From Hibiscus mutabilis (taxonomy: Eukaryota > Streptophyta > Magnoliopsida > Malvales > Malvaceae): a stretch of 64,000 bases of DNA. Made by a program: the position numbers and the translations under genes. This document shows, piece by piece, positions 44,359-57,980 of this stretch. Location: the NCBI GenBank assembly GCA_019671005.1, contig CM033752.1, positions 14,074,001-14,138,000 on the forward strand. Direction: 5' to 3'. Each line of letters opens with the position of its first letter. Position 1 is the first letter of the stretch. The notes beneath the pieces are model-generated. The model worked only from the letters and a program-made list of their open reading frames with translations. It did not search any database and had not been told where the DNA came from.

Positions 44359-45867
44359 TGTAACGACCCGAACTTCGAAATCCGAGGGTCAGTTTAATTC
44401 GAAGAGTGGGCTCCATATTTGGGCCGAAAGTTTGGGCCTTTGAGAGCCTTGTGGGATTGTTTAAGGTTGTTGGGCTTGAGTTTTGGGTTGGGAAGATGAT
44501 GGGAGGGTAGTTTAGTAAATTTCCTCTTTCTGAAGAAGGAAGAGAGGGTAGCTCTTTAATTCTCTGCACAAAAGCAAGAGAATGAGCTCACCCTTGTCCC
44601 CTTTTCTTCTACCTTCATCCACCCCCGTCTTCTAGCTTGCACCCAACAGAGAAAGGTTGGATCTTTGTGTTTTGGAGTGTGAATTTCAGATTTTGGGTTT
44701 GAGGCAAGTTGATTAGTATCCAAGGATCTATATTTTGAGGCAAGATTCATCAATTTTGGTGCATATTGGTAATGGTAGGTTTTGTGGGGGGTTTTTGTTA
44801 AGAGTGGTTTTAATCTCATTTCCATCCCCCAAGTGTAAGTGCTAGTTGGTTTTCCTCCTTTTACAAGTTGTAATCCATTTTACAAATTTCTTGCGTAATG
44901 AAAGAAGTGTGAAATTCTTCCAAGGAGCTTGGGAAGAAGAAGGCTTGAAGAGTTAGCTTAGCAGCTTCGCTTCTAGCTTTTAATCAAGGTTAGTACACTA
45001 CTAACACCTATGCCTTCATGGGCATCATAAATTTGATTGTTTTGTTGCTTGATGTGATGTTATGATTGCTTGAGTGTTTAGAGACCTTTAATGGCATAAT
45101 TCGAATTTCATGTTAATAACATGTAAAAATGGTAGTAAACCACCTTAAACACTCTCATAAGATGTAGGATCGAGTTATGGGGCTAATAGTTGAGTTTTAA
45201 GGATTTAGGAAGTAATTTTCGAGTATAAGAAGCCATTTATGGGCTTTGATATAGATACACGAGGAGACTGTATCGATACCCCGGTGTTATGGGTTTTAAG
45301 AACACTGCTTCATTAGATGAATTATGAAGGGGTTACTAGTACGGTGTTTAACCTGTACCAGTAAGCCTTGTAAAGAGGTATCACAACGGGTTGACCCGTA
45401 TCGGTACACGTAAGGTAGATAAAATTCTAGTGAGCTCATTTCGTATCTATATGTATGGGTGTATCAGTACCTCAAGGGGTACCTTATCGGTATGCACAGA
45501 CTAGTACCGATACCCACTAGGCAATCTGCCCAGAAATTATGTTTTGAGTTCGAGGGGCTTATAATTCGAGGATTATGGCCCAATAGGCTTCTAATGTGGT
45601 ATAATACATAGTAAAACTAAGAAATTGAGATTTAAACCTTATATATTAGCATAATGAGTAATAATGTGGTAAAACCTTGAGTGACTTGTTTGTAATAGCA
45701 ATCATATGGCGGCTATATGGTGGATCGTGTGATGTTGTGTGCCAAGTAAGTGTAAAACCTGTGTGGATGAGTCACCTTTGATTGACGGGATTCGAATACC
45801 CAGTGAGATAAGGAGTGTTTTGCGACACCATGGTTAGAGATGCCGAATGTACGTTCTTGATGCTATG
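44359..45867 (+). mobile_element. Family C-like LTR, 3' truncated by insertion
   Basis: Begins TGTAACGACCCGAACTTCGA and carries family C landmarks in order: GGTTAGTACAC-like phrase (about 44988), GTACCGATA cluster (45240-45520), GATTCGAATACCCAG (about 45787) and the first ~45-bp unit. It stops at 45868 where a family A LTR begins. Divergent from the other C LTRs near its start, so perhaps a sister subfamily. Confidence 0.82.
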
Positions 45868-47361
45868 TGTAACCCCCTTAACCTAGTCTAGTCTCTAAAC
45901 CGAGCAAGCTATATTGGGTTTGTCGAGACAAACCCAGAAGAATTACTTAGGAAATGATCTATTTTTTCATTTTATCTTATCTAAATGCATAATTAGGTCC
46001 TAAGGTGATCATGCTAACAATGGCGAAATTTACAACTCAATTGGGCGTCGAATTGACATCCAAGTGCACGAGATAACACTTCATGGACCAAATTGTAATT
46101 TTTGCTAATCAAGATTACTTCCTTGAAATTAAAGTTACCAAGTTTTAATTAGTTAGGTTTCATGCTCACTGGTTTAATTTCAACTAAAAAAGCATCCAAA
46201 CCCATTTAATTGCATGTTTAAGAAACATGGACTAAACTGCAAAGAATACAAACTTCAGAAGGCATCTTAACAGAAATAACAGCTGGCGTACCGGTACAGA
46301 CACTTCCCGTATCGCAATGGATGTAAAATGCAAAGGCATACCAGTACGGTCCTTAGGTGTACTGATATGGGTATGTGTTTTTGAAAATATAGATTTCAGT
46401 GGCTAAAGGGCGTACCGATACGATTGCCCGTGTACCGACACTAGGCTTATTTCCCAGCTATGCGTACAGATAAAGTTACCATGTGTATCATTACGCCAAG
46501 AAAATTTTGCCCAGATTGAGCCGAGACAAGTCCCCGCATATTGATCCTTGAGGACCCATACCGATACAGACTGACCTATAATGACCTCTTGGTTGAACAT
46601 ATGACACTCTGGCTCAATCTAACCTACTTTAAACATTATCTAATCATATAACACCTCAAACATCATTTTCACAAACATAGGAGCATGGTAAATGATCATA
46701 TGCAACATATCAAATCCAAGCAATTGTCCTATAGGCATGATCTCTACCCAAGCATGCAAAATGTTTCCCAACCTCTCAGAATCAAACGTTAAGCATCATA
46801 CAAGTCTAAAACATCAAACATAACTTGTACAAATAGGGAGTATCCAAAATAAACCTCCCAGTTACAACTTAGTCACATGCCTCTTATTACTTCTATGTAT
46901 TTGTAAAACCATACTTGAAAAATACTTTGACCCTTGGATCTCTTCTTGCCTACTTACTGTCCGAAAGTGCTTATTTCTATGCATTGATGAGAAAGGAGAG
47001 CGTAAGGTATAAGCTTAGTGAGGGAATCTCAAAAACACTCATCAATGGATTTAAAACCGTTTTAAATCAAATCATATGTATAAGTCTCATGCCAAAACTA
47101 TCTCATGCTTCTACATTATTTCCCAACATACCCATTTAAATCATTTGCAACACATGTATGATGGATTCTATCATAACCTCAATTTAAGCTTCATATGCCA
47201 AAATCTCTAAATAACAAGCTTAAAGAGCATCTTATGTATAAACCATATTATACAAAACATAATCCATTTCTCATGATAGATCATCTCATATATTGGCATT
47301 CAAGTGACTCAAAAGCAAGTTCCATCTTATTTTATAAAAACACATGGATACATGTATTTCC
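45868..47361 (-). mobile_element. Family A-like LTR, truncated
   Basis: Read on the minus strand this is the 3' part of a family A-like LTR, ending TAAGGGGGTTACA at 45868. It includes a motif cluster (46280-46570), the TAGTGAGG hairpin site (47003-47020) and ATATATGAGATG near 47290. The rest is replaced at 47362 by a second family A LTR. Confidence 0.82.
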
Positions 47362-47779
47362 TGTAACCCCCTCGACCCAGCGTAGACGCAAGACCTAATC
47401 GAACGAGCTACATTAGGTTTATCGAATTAAACTAGGAAGATGAAACCTTAAACGCGCCTATTTTTTCCTTTTATCTTGTTTAGATGCATTATTGCTTTCC
47501 TGCATGTACATACTGTTCACAGGTGCGAACTCGTCTCAGTCGGGCATCGAATCGATATCCAATTGGACACAAACAGATCTTAGGGTCTAAAATGCAAATT
47601 CAGCAAAATGTAGGGACTTTACCAAATTTTATGTTATCAACCTTTAATTAAACATATTTCATGCTTACATGTCAAAAATCAGCCCAAAAGGTTCTCCAAA
47701 TTCATACAATTACACCCATAATATTTAGGGACCAAAACAAAAGAAATCAGAACTTCATTCAAAGACATTAACAAATTAA

Positions 47780-48060
47780 CAGCTATGCGTACCGATACCC
47801 AACCATATGTACCGGTACACAGCTCCACGTAGGCAACCCGTATCGATACAGACCATAGGAGTATCGGTACTCGGGTTTTGATCCAAAAAAGTAGATTTCC
47901 AATAGCCTAGTCCCGTACTGATACGCCTATTACGGTACCGGTACCTTAAGCTAAAAAAGGATCACCGTACTGATACGCAAACCCGTGTATCAATACACCA
48001 TGCCTAAAATGACATATTCGTACCGATATAGGGTCTCGTGTACCGATACTCAAGCATCAG
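47780..48060. repeat. GTACCGATAC motif cluster, family A LTR
   Basis: About ten variants, including CGTACCGATACC, TATCGATAC, TATCGGTAC and the 12-bp palindrome GGTACCGGTACC at 47934-47945. Confidence 0.8.
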
Positions 48061-48799
48061 AAATGTCACTTTTGCTGGCTTAAACCTGCCTTACTCCAAA
48101 CTAAAACACACTATCATTCCCCTAAAAAACATCCAACATAATCAAGAATCAAATCACCATGAATCATCACAAATTCATCATCAATTCACAACATTTTGCA
48201 TCATATGCGAAACTATAGGCATACACCCTATAAAACCATTCAAGCAACATGTGAAACTCCAATCCATCGTCAAAATCAAACCATAAAGACTAATTACATT
48301 TTAGGAGCAACCAAACAAACAAACTTGCTCAAACAGGGAGTTCGATAAAACATCTCAAAAATAACAACGGAAGCCCCCATTGCCCTCATTATTTATAGTC
48401 AAATTCGAACATACATTGATTACCAAGTCTTGTATAGATCCCTTTCTCCCCGCTTCCTTCCAAAACTTTAATTCTCTGTATTGATGGACAAAAAGAGCGT
48501 AAGCACACCAGGCTTAGCGAGGAGTGCTCAAAAACAAAACACCATCAATGCATCTTAAATCATTTCTCAACATCACCTTGAAATCCCATTTCAATCATTC
48601 TTTAAATATCATTTAAAAATTACCAAATGAAATATCATGTCTTGAAAACCATGCACTTTTCATCCTTAAAACCAGCATATTAAACCATATTCAATACAAA
48701 TCATTTACATCAGCAAATTCTATTGCTAAACCTCAATTTAAGCCTTACCACGATTCCAATCGAATCAAAACATAACAACCTTCATGTAACATCATAAAC

Positions 48800-48930
48800 A
48801 TTCCATGCTTAAACCCCAAAGCATTATAACAAACCATGCTTAAATCCCAAAGCATTATAAACAAGCCATGCTTAAATCCCAAAGCATTATAAACAACCCA
48901 TGCTTAAATCCCAAAGCATTATAAACAAGG
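48800..48930 (-). repeat. Four-unit ~31-bp tandem repeat, family A LTR
   Basis: CATGCTTAAATCCCAAAGCA plus TTATAAACAA, four times. Other family A LTRs have two units (15370-15440, 33700-33775, 60637-60690). Confidence 0.9.
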
Positions 48931-49027
48931 TTCAACACATGAACTTTCACATATATTGGCATTTATAGTGACTCGGATAGACTACCTCTATCTTATACAC
49001 ATATCGGATACACGGATCTCTCATACC

Positions 49028-49250
49028 ATGCCTAGTTATACCGCATGATATCCCAAACCTTGCCTAGTTAAACCGCAAGATTTGACACCCTCACTTAGTT
49101 AAACCGCGAGATTCCACCCTTGCCTAGTTAAACCGCAAGAGTACCCACCTTGCCTAGTTAAACCGCAATATCACCATCAATTTGGGTTTCCTAGTTAAAC
49201 CGCACGCCCCAAATGATGCCCCAATAGTCCGAGTGGCCTTTTTAAACCGC
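49028..49250 (-). repeat. Seven-unit TAGTTAAACCGC array, family A LTR
   Basis: GCCTAGTTAAACCGCAAG-type cores at about 30-45 base spacing. Confidence 0.88.
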
Positions 49251-50970
49251 CATACCTCAAGGACCCATGGCCACGATCGATTTTGTTCATATTTTAAATT
49301 GCAGTTTTAATCCTATGGCATGCCAACTATATCTGATTGTTTTCTCACCTTGTCACATAACCAATATATCATTACAAAATTATTTACTTACTGTTTTTCA
49401 ATGCATTTCATAAAACACCACATATGCAAATCTCATTTCCAATGCAATAACACCATTCCCAACCAGAATAAAAACCAATGCTCAATAGCATTTAATGTAC
49501 TTTCAAAACCCCTGCATATGTACTCAAAATCATGCATTTACATCAAGTAAATCATACCATGTTTATCAGCAAAACATGCAATCAACATGTTTATAACTAA
49601 GCTGATATTCAAGAGCATAATAAGGGAAACTTACTTCCGAGCTTAGGTAAGTGTCTCACGCTTACCCTAAACTCCCAACAACCTTTACAAACCTTTGTAA
49701 AGCATTTAAAACTAGTTTTCACTCACCGATATGCCTCGCCTCCCTTGCCAACGCGAAACAAGCTCCCGGCAAGCAACCAAACAACGTCAATCTTCGTCGC
49801 CTCTATTATCCCCTATTTTAAACACATAAAACTAGAGGATAAATGCATTAAAATGCATTCAAACCATTGCCTAATAGCAATCTCCCGGAACTCCCAAGTT
49901 GCCCACCCAAAAACCATCCGAAACATACCGAAATCATCATCAAACGTTTCCAAAGCTTAACCCAGCCATAAAACAACAATTCAAGCCATCAATCAACATC
50001 TAATAACATCCAAAAACCATTTCCTAACATCTTTCTACCTCCAGAAAAGATTAAGCTCGACTAACTCCACAAAAACTCAAAACTAGCAACCTAGATTATT
50101 AGATATTCAAGAGTTTCAGGATTCTATTGATAAAATATCAACATCAAAACACATCCAAAACATATATTAAATCAATCTCAAATATTGGAAATCAGATCTA
50201 CTTCAAAAATCACAATGTTTCATCAATATTTCCAAAATAACTCAATTAAACATTGATAAAACATTAAAATCACCTTACAACTTATAAATCAAGGATCAAA
50301 TACTTGGGAATATCAATAAAGAACCATTTAACAAAGGATATCATAGACCTTACCCCTGTTATGTGATTTCTCCCTCATTTGGCTTGTTTAAAGCTAAGAA
50401 AACATTAAATTCCAATAAGATTTTGCAAAACAAAGTTAAGGAACCAAACTAAAATCAATAACCTGAGTGAAAAGAGTTCCTTACCTCTAGATTTTGATGA
50501 AATTCTGAGTGTTTGGAAGAAAAGAAGTTGAGAGAAAAGGTTTAGGAAAAAGTTATGTAAATTTCTTTTAAAAGCTAATAACTAACTTTAGATATTTAAT
50601 CCTTATTAACAACCTTTTAAAACACATGTTTAAAATGATTAAATTGAAGGGAGAAACCACCAGCAAACACTTGGTAGATTATCTCCTTAAGGATTCTAAG
50701 GATTTGACCCTTTTGATTTTAATCACTTTAAAATAGTTTTCAAAAATTGTATTTTGGTCACTAACCCAAAATGTCATATTTCCAAACTCCCGTTTCTAAA
50801 ATTAATTCCACAAAAAATCAATATTTATTAAAAGATGATTTTTAACTATTTTCCATGTTTTTATCTTACTAAAAAATATACGGTCCCAAATTTAACTCAA
50901 ATCTCTAACCTGGTCCACCAGATCGTCTAATAAACCTCAAAATCGTTAGGCCCAAAACTGGGGTGTTACA

Positions 50971-51040
50971 ACTCTTCCACACTTAAGAAATTTCATCCTT
51001 GAAATTACCTGGAGGAAAAAGATGTGGAAATTGCTCATTC
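50971..51040 (-). pseudogene. Family A pol C-terminus and polypurine tract
   Basis: On the minus strand VDMNEQFPHLFPPGNFKDEI then stop (50985-50983), followed by AAGTGTGGAAGAGT and the LTR. PHLF...KDE is the usual end of Tekay-like pol after the chromodomain. Only about 20 codons remain before homology is lost near 51040. Confidence 0.78.
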
Positions 51041-51404
51041 ATATCCACCTTATAATGTATCCCAAGTAGCGAGAGAAAATGGTGCAATACAAAACCTTCA
51101 CGAGCTCTATCGTGGTTACCACGTGGAGAGGACTTTCACGATGGTGTCGAGGATCATATGACGTGAGTTATTATAATGGATAGAACACCCCCAAACTCCA
51201 TCCTATTAAGGTCATTTGTTATGTGTTGGTAGCTTAAAAAGCGATAGTGACTCAAAATGACAAAAATGGAAAACATTATGGATTTCTTTGATTGTGGGTT
51301 AGACAAAAGGAAATTTTAAGATTTAAAAGCATTAGATAATAGATGGTCCAATAAGCCTCGGACTAACTTACAAAGTTTCCCAATCTCATCACCTTTTTCC
51401 ATGG
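51041..51404. other. Unassigned segment
   Basis: About 360 bases matching none of the families here by eye. It contains TATCGTGGTTACCACGTGG and CATATGACGTGAG, but no coding frame. It separates the family A remnant from the family B-like LTR. Confidence 0.4.
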
Positions 51405-54133
51405 TGAAGTTTAAAATTTAGTGACCAAAACCGCATTTTCAAAAGTTGGTGTTTAAAGAATAAAGATGGGAAAAATATGAGCCCCTTTCAACCTTTTACA
51501 TAATAGCTTAAATTTCTATTCCATGGATGGATAGAATGAGTTAGAATGTGTATTTTGGCATCATCCCAAATAAGGGCATGAGAATTATATAAAAAACGCC
51601 TCATAAGGTGCCAAATAATTAGGTGATAATTGAATATAGCAAACTCAAATAAAGAAAATTATTCTCATTATTTTTATTATGTATATGGATAAGACAACAA
51701 AATATGATATCCTCTAAAAGATGATAGAAGTTTCAGGAAGAAAAATGCAGTTCAAGATGATAATTTTGATTGAAAACTCAACCTCGTCTTAGGCCTTAGG
51801 ATGGATATTTGGATGTTAAAAACATACCGGAAAAAAATTTAAATCGATAAAAATGATGGAATGGTAATTTTGTAAGTAAGTAATCGTGATCGGTACACAA
51901 GATGGATATTTAAGTCTAGTTTTTTTGCCAAAAAGGTTATCATAGAGGGAATTTTGGCTATTTCTTTTATCTTGATTTTCAAAATTTGGCCTGATTAGAA
52001 TCCAACTAAGTCTAGTTGGAATGTCTTTTTACAAAATGGAAAATTAGAAATATAGATCTAGTTGGAGGGTATTTTTAAGATGCTTGGAATTTATTGAATA
52101 AAAATTCATTTTTTATTCCAGTGTTTCATAATTATGAAATTAAATGATTATCGGAAAGTTATCCAAAGTTGAGATTTAAGAAGAAGAAGAAGAAAAAGAA
52201 TTAAAAAATGAGGATTGGTAATTTCAATTTCCTTAAAGTCTCGTTTTTATAATTAATCGAAGAAATTTGTTTTTTTCTTGAGCTCTATCTTTGAGCAATT
52301 AAATAATTCATAGAATACCCGCTTGGTTGATAAGATTTAATATTTCAAGAAATTAGGGTTTATTAACATCTTGGGGCTTTTTATGCATTTAGATAAGATG
52401 AAAAAAAAATAGACCATTTCCAATGATGTTAGAATCATGTTTGTTTTGGATTTAAACCCTACATATTTTGGTTTGTATAAAGAAGATTAGGGTTTATGGA
52501 TTCAAGTCTAAAATAGGGTTTGTATGTTGGATTAATGATCTAGTAAACTTGATTTGTTGATAATAAGAATGTTACCTAAATAAAATAATACGTAAACCCC
52601 TAACAACTCAATATTTATTCAAGTTCTAATTTTTATGATATTGAAATGCTAATTTATATTATTAATGATGTTAGAACTATGAAAATGAAGTTAAGCTCCA
52701 TTGTTCAAACCGATGATTAATCACATTAGTGACCATTTTGGGAAATTGTCAAACTTGAATGGTCTATTCCGCAAAGAGGATATGTAGAAGGAGTAAATAT
52801 GAATTTTAGTTAAAATGATGGAATTAAAGTAGTAATGTTGATTGGAGGACTAATTTGCAAAGTTAAGAAGCTTGAATCCTTATATTTGAAATTTTGTGAC
52901 CATCTTGACAAATCAAGAGAAATTAGAGAAATAAAGGTTTAAGCCTATTTTGATGAAGGATGTAAAGAGAACATATGAATACAAGCTTTATTATAGTCAT
53001 TTGAAGTAAAGTGACGGGACTAAATTGACAAGTAAAGAAATAAGGAGTTGTTGGTGTAAATTAGAAGTTATTTATGGAAAGTTATGTTGGAATTTGAATA
53101 ATGGCAGTAAGTTTAAAAATTCGCCATAAATTTTACAAAAATGGTTAGATGATGAATTTTATACCGCTGTAAAGATTTGTTAGTCTAGTTTTGTTTCCAA
53201 TAAACGGAAACTAATTTTGAGTTCAGTGTTAAAAGATATGAATTTTTAATCGAATGAAGATCAGAAAAATTACAGAGCAGTTTCTGTTTGGACAACTCTG
53301 TGACATGAATGTAAGGAATTTTCATAATTTTTGTAGATTTTATTAATTGATGTGGCTTATACCGTTAGAACCGTTATCGAATCTAGTTTCTCCAGTATGT
53401 ATTATGCCCTGTATAAGTAAACCTTGAAGGTAGTGCAAGTTGTTAGAAAATGGAATTTGAAACATTTTGTATTTAAATGTTAGTTAGCAAGCTCGGAAGA
53501 ATTATTGGAAGTTCAAATTGGTCACTAAGGACCATAATGAGTTTTTGAATAGTGTAACGAAGAAAGGAAAAATATTTAGAAATTTTATATTCAAATGATT
53601 ATATTAGACAACATGTTTAAGGTATTGTTAGATTTGAATCTAATAAATATTTTATTTTATTCACGTGATTACTGAATTTAAGTTCGAATCGAAGAAGATT
53701 CGAGGTACTATGAAAGAAAGGATTGAACTAGGACTTAGTGAGGCATTGTGTTAAGTGGCCAAGGTGAGTGCATTTTTACCTATTATATATATATGATATG
53801 AGGAAGACTTGCGATAAGTTGACCTTGATATTAATGAAAATGTGTGTTGATCAAAGTTATGCAAATGACATGAAATATTAAATGGCAGATGTGATATATT
53901 GATATGGCATAATGATTTATCTAAGACAAATCGAATTTTAGATATTGGGTATGAACTGCCTAATATCGACTTATATGATTTATATTGATGCTTTAAACAT
54001 GGAATGTTGATTTTGCCCAAGTACTATTGTGAAGTCTTTGGTATAGTTGGATATCCATATAGTCCAAGCAGTTGCGTCATAACACTACGGTGCGAGATGG
54101 TGGAGTATGCCCAAAGACCAATCATGAGATGGT
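51405..54133 (+). mobile_element. Family B-like LTR, diverged, 3' truncated
   Basis: It runs parallel to the family B LTR read on the minus strand: AGTGACCAAAACCGCATTTT near 51420, AATCCAACTAAGTCTAGTTGGAA near 52000, AGGGTTTATGGATTCAAG near 52490, and GGACTTAGTGAGGCATTG near 53737. More diverged than the two family B LTRs are from each other. Cut at 54134 by the copia element. No gene; the minus-strand frame at 53751-54020 has no domain. Confidence 0.75.
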
Positions 54134-55600
54134 TGTGAAAGACATACTTATTTTATCATGTTTATTAATATAAAGCCATTATTATTTTTCAGTCTTATTT
54201 TGTGCCTTTATAAATAAAGTGAGTTATAATAAAGTCCTTAGGATAATATAGTTATTCTTGAATGTCCTTAGTCGAGTATTATTGTGGGCATGGACAACAA
54301 TAATATATTAAGACTAATATGTAGTTGATTGATGACAAAGTGTTATCATTGACATGAAGATGTCAAAATCAATACATAAGTATGTGTTAGAGAACGACAT
54401 ATTGGATTGACCCGCTAGTAGCATGTTTCTTGGATTATTGTGTGACAGTCACAACATTGCTCATAGTGATAACTACATGTATGATCCTCAGACTTGAGAA
54501 CGTCATTATTTCAACATCGTGAGTGACATATTTTGATGTGGTCAAACGTGTGTCCTAACTGACTACACTATAAAGACTAATATTGGATATGTCGCAATCT
54601 ATGTAGCGGAATATGGTTGATCAAGATAGGATTTGTCCCTCCTACAGAATTGGAGTAATATCATAGGCCACTTGATTGAGTGAGACTAGAAAATGCATGA
54701 CCATGCTCGAATAAATTGATATGAGATATCATAGTTATTCGTTTATAATAGTCTACTCAAGATATCAAGAAATATTAGATGGACTATACAAGTGTGACTA
54801 TTCCATGACTTGTGTCCGATCTAGATATGAGGACAAAAGGATGTAATACATGAAAATAGTTAATCATGAATGTTATGTCGAACCACGACTTACTGTAACT
54901 TAGGTAGCAATGATGCATTGCTAGAGGCCACTCATTGCTTGTAATATTAGAATTGTTCTAGATATTATTACTAACGTTACATGAATCTACAAGGGTTACA
55001 CCCTATGATTGAAACGAACAAATATCGACTCGATAGCATGTGTACAAAATTGTTGTACACGTAATAAGTAAAAAAAACTAAGATTATTATAATTATTGTA
55101 ATTATAGATAATCTTATTTATATATTTTAATACTAGATAATTATTGTAATTATTAAATACTATTAATATATATATATCTAAAGAAACCTAATTAAAGTAG
55201 AATCAGATTCTACATATTTAATTATATTTAGTTAAATATATTGTATATTTAATGAATTCAAATTTAATTAGAATTAGGTTTCTGAATGCTATATAAAGGC
55301 ATAAGGTATAGTAGCCAAAATATGCCTTTTGCAAAAAACCTCTCTATCAGTTAGAGAAGTAAAATATTGTTTGTTTCATTCGGGTGGACTGTGTAGAGGT
55401 CGGAACGCTGTTGTGACGAATTGGATTTGATATCGTGCTAGAAGAATTGGATTCTCCTAATTGCCTGCGATGATTCAGATTTATTTAAGGTAACATTTCG
55501 TCCTTTTCACCCCGAATTCGTTCCTCGTACATGGATCATTGGCGGAATACGTCTGATAATTTTTTCGCTGCGCCATGGGGTGTACCGGCGTTTCCCAACA
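54134..55600 (+). mobile_element. Copia 5' LTR (about 1,467 bp)
   Basis: From TGTGAAAGACATACTT to GGCGTTTCCCAACA, followed at once by the primer site. The start is set by TG and the change from family B-like DNA; it could be a few bases off. Contains a TATA box at 55290. Confidence 0.82.
55290..55298 (+). promoter_or_regulatory. TATA box of copia LTR
   Basis: TATATAAAG, about 310 bases before the LTR end. Confidence 0.65.
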
Positions 55601-55601
55601 G

Positions 55602-55617
55602 TGGTATCAGAGCCACT
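55602..55617 (+). promoter_or_regulatory. tRNA-Met primer binding site, copia
   Basis: TGGTATCAGAGCCACT one base after the LTR end. Confidence 0.9.
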
Positions 55618-56850
55618 TGTACGATACGAATTCGAAATTAAATATTTGGATGATGCTTTTGTATGAGATGCATGTTTTGTTTTTCTGTTTGGACGAGTAT
55701 ACGATATTTGTATGAAACAAAAAAATTGAATCCAGTCACGATTAATATGTTAATCTATTTTAAATAAGTTTTTACAATCGATGGTTAAACATTAATCACA
55801 TGTTTATTGCTATAAGGTTTTAATGTTTGTATGTTAATTGTTAACATGATGAACATGCGGTTCTGATAGTAGATCTTTTTCAGCAAGGGATCTGCAGGAC
55901 CGCGTAGGCAACAAAGGTCGTAGGAACTATTTTGGTAATTATAATTAACAAGATAAAACATGTTTATGTTTTGGATAATATGCATGGTTATAGCCAAATA
56001 GCCCATTTACTTTGGTTTTATATTTATAAATACTGCCTGTGTGTCGTGCCTTTCTTTCATCTTTTGTAATTCTCTTCTCATCTTACTCCCTCGTATGTAA
56101 AACGAGTTTCTAAAAAGTGCAATATTTGAGGAGAAAGCGTAGATCACAAGAGCAGAATGATGGGCCGATCAAAGGTGGATTAGATGCTTGAGAAACAAGT
56201 TCTATCTTTAGTTTGTTTTGGTTCTCCCATTGGCCTGGGATGGGCTACCTTAGTTTTACGGGCTATAACCATTGCATTTATATTTACTGTTTTACATATA
56301 TGTGTTACAATGTATGTTTTAGCATGATGGTAATTGATTAGATCATACTCGAATGGTGAGATTAATATAACAAAAAAACCCTCCATATTTAATCAAAATA
56401 GCCATCCAATATTTGCCCTCATTAAAACCTCGATCGGTACTATGTAGGTTTTGCCAAAGCGAAGTACTTATATCTATCTTGGTTAAACGCGAAGAATAAG
56501 CAAGTGATATTCACTGGTTGTAATATTGGTTAAACTAGGTTGTCCTAATGAGATTAGAAACCTAAAGGCTAATGATTTGGATAATCATGAGATGATTAGG
56601 AACAATAGTTGTTCACCAAATATAGGAATTTCATGAGATGTAATTAGAAAGTGTTGCTTACCTAAATAATTGAATTATAGGAGTAAAGCCAAAGATGACT
56701 TAGGATGAAATGAAATATGGATCCTTACCCACTATAAATACTTTTTAGTAAGTTTTTCAATTTTGAGGGTTTTTAATAGTGGGAATGTTATTACCTTATA
56801 AACATGATAAAAGGTACTTATAAATCATATTTTATCGTTGTAGATTTGTT
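55618..56850 (+). other. Copia leader, no gene seen
   Basis: 1.2 kb between primer site and gag. AT-rich with no long plus-strand frame. Long leaders occur in plant copia elements, but an insertion here cannot be excluded. Confidence 0.5.
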
Positions 56851-57635
56851 ATGGCAAACTCAAACTCATTATCATTGTGATCCGTACTTGAGAAGGACAA
56901 ATTGAATGGCTTGAACTTCCTTGACTGGTTCCGTAACTTGAAGATTGTCCTCAAGCAAGAACGAAAATTACAAGTCATCGAAGAACCTGTCCCTAAAAAG
57001 CCAGCAGATGTTGCCTCCAAAGATGAATTGTAAGCCTTTGAAAAATACTTAAGTGACATGGTAGATGGCGGGTGTTTGATGCTTGCGATCATGACTCCTG
57101 AGCTTTAGAAGCAACATGAGGACATGGTTCCCTATGAGATGGTCAAAAATCTCAAGGAATTATATGAGGGGCAAGCTCATCAAGAGAGGTATGAGACCTC
57201 TAAGGCTTTGTTTCGATGCAAGATGATGGAGAGAACTCCGGTAGGAACTCATGTTCTCAAAATGATAGGGTATATTCAAACCCTGGAAAAATTAGGCTTC
57301 CCTCTAACTGTTGAATTGGCTACTAATGTTATCTTGCAATCATTGCCGGATAGTTTTAATCAGTTTGTCCTTAATTTAAATATGAATGAAATTAACAAAT
57401 CATTGCCCCACTTGCTTGGTCTGTTAAGAACAACAGAGAACAACATGAAAAAGGTTGGCTCCAAGCCCTTCTGATGGTTCGGAATGATAATAGAAAAGGA
57501 AAGCCCAACACCAAGGCAAAGCCAAATCCCAACAAAGGAAAGGCTGCATTGAAACCCAAAGAAGGAGTTGAAAAAGAAGGGAAGTGTTTCCATTGCAACA
57601 ATATTGGACATTGGAAAAGAAATTTCCATGTCTAT
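56851..57635 (+). pseudogene. Copia gag, broken
   Basis: ATG at 56851 (MANSNSLSL). The capsid part reads LEKDKLNGLNFLDWFRNLKI, then MVKNLKELYEGQAHQERYET, VLKMIGYIQTLEKLGFPL and ILQSLPDSFNQFVLNLNMNE. In-frame stops lie near 56878, 57030 and 57107; 57124-57473 is open. A frameshift at 57474 moves to a Lys-rich stretch and a zinc knuckle CFHCNNIGHWKRNF, in which the fourth Cys is replaced by Phe. Gag packages element RNA. Confidence 0.9.
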
Positions 57636-57980
57636 CTTGAGGACATCAAGAAGGCAAGAGAAATTAGACAGCCCAGATCAGGTATTTATGTTATTGATAT
57701 AAATATATCAACGTCTACTTCTTGGGTATTAGATACTCATTGTGGTTCTCACATTTGTACTTCTATACATGGACTAAAAAGGCGTAGAAAATTGGCAAAA
57801 GAAGATGTGGACCTATGAGTGGGAAAAGGAGCAAGAGTTGCTGCATTAGCTATAGGAACATATACTTTGTCATTACCTAGTGGACTTGTTTTAGATTTAA
57901 AGGATTGTTATTTCGTACCTAGTTTGATTAAGAACATTATTTCAATGTCTTGTTTGGACAAGATTGGTTTTGAGATTATT
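57636..57980 (+). pseudogene. Copia protease, inactive
   Basis: Follows gag in the same frame. STSWVLDTHCGSHICTSIHG holds the active site; copia proteases read D-T/S-G, here DTH. A TGA at 57816-57818 interrupts before GKGARVAALAIGTYTLSLPS. Downstream LVLDLKDCYFVPSLIKNIIS is typical of the protease-integrase connection. Confidence 0.85.

Larger units (their letters stand above)
47362..50970 (-). mobile_element. Family A 3' LTR (3,609 bp)
   Basis: TGTAACCCCCTCGACCC (47362) to CTGGGGTGTTACA (50970); collinear with 13885-17476 in the same orientation. A purine tract and the end of pol follow at 50971-51040, so this is the 3' LTR of a minus-strand element whose remaining body is deleted. It holds the motif cluster (47780-48060), four CATGCTTAAATCCCAAAGC units and a seven-unit TAGTTAAACCGC array. 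Confidence 0.92.
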
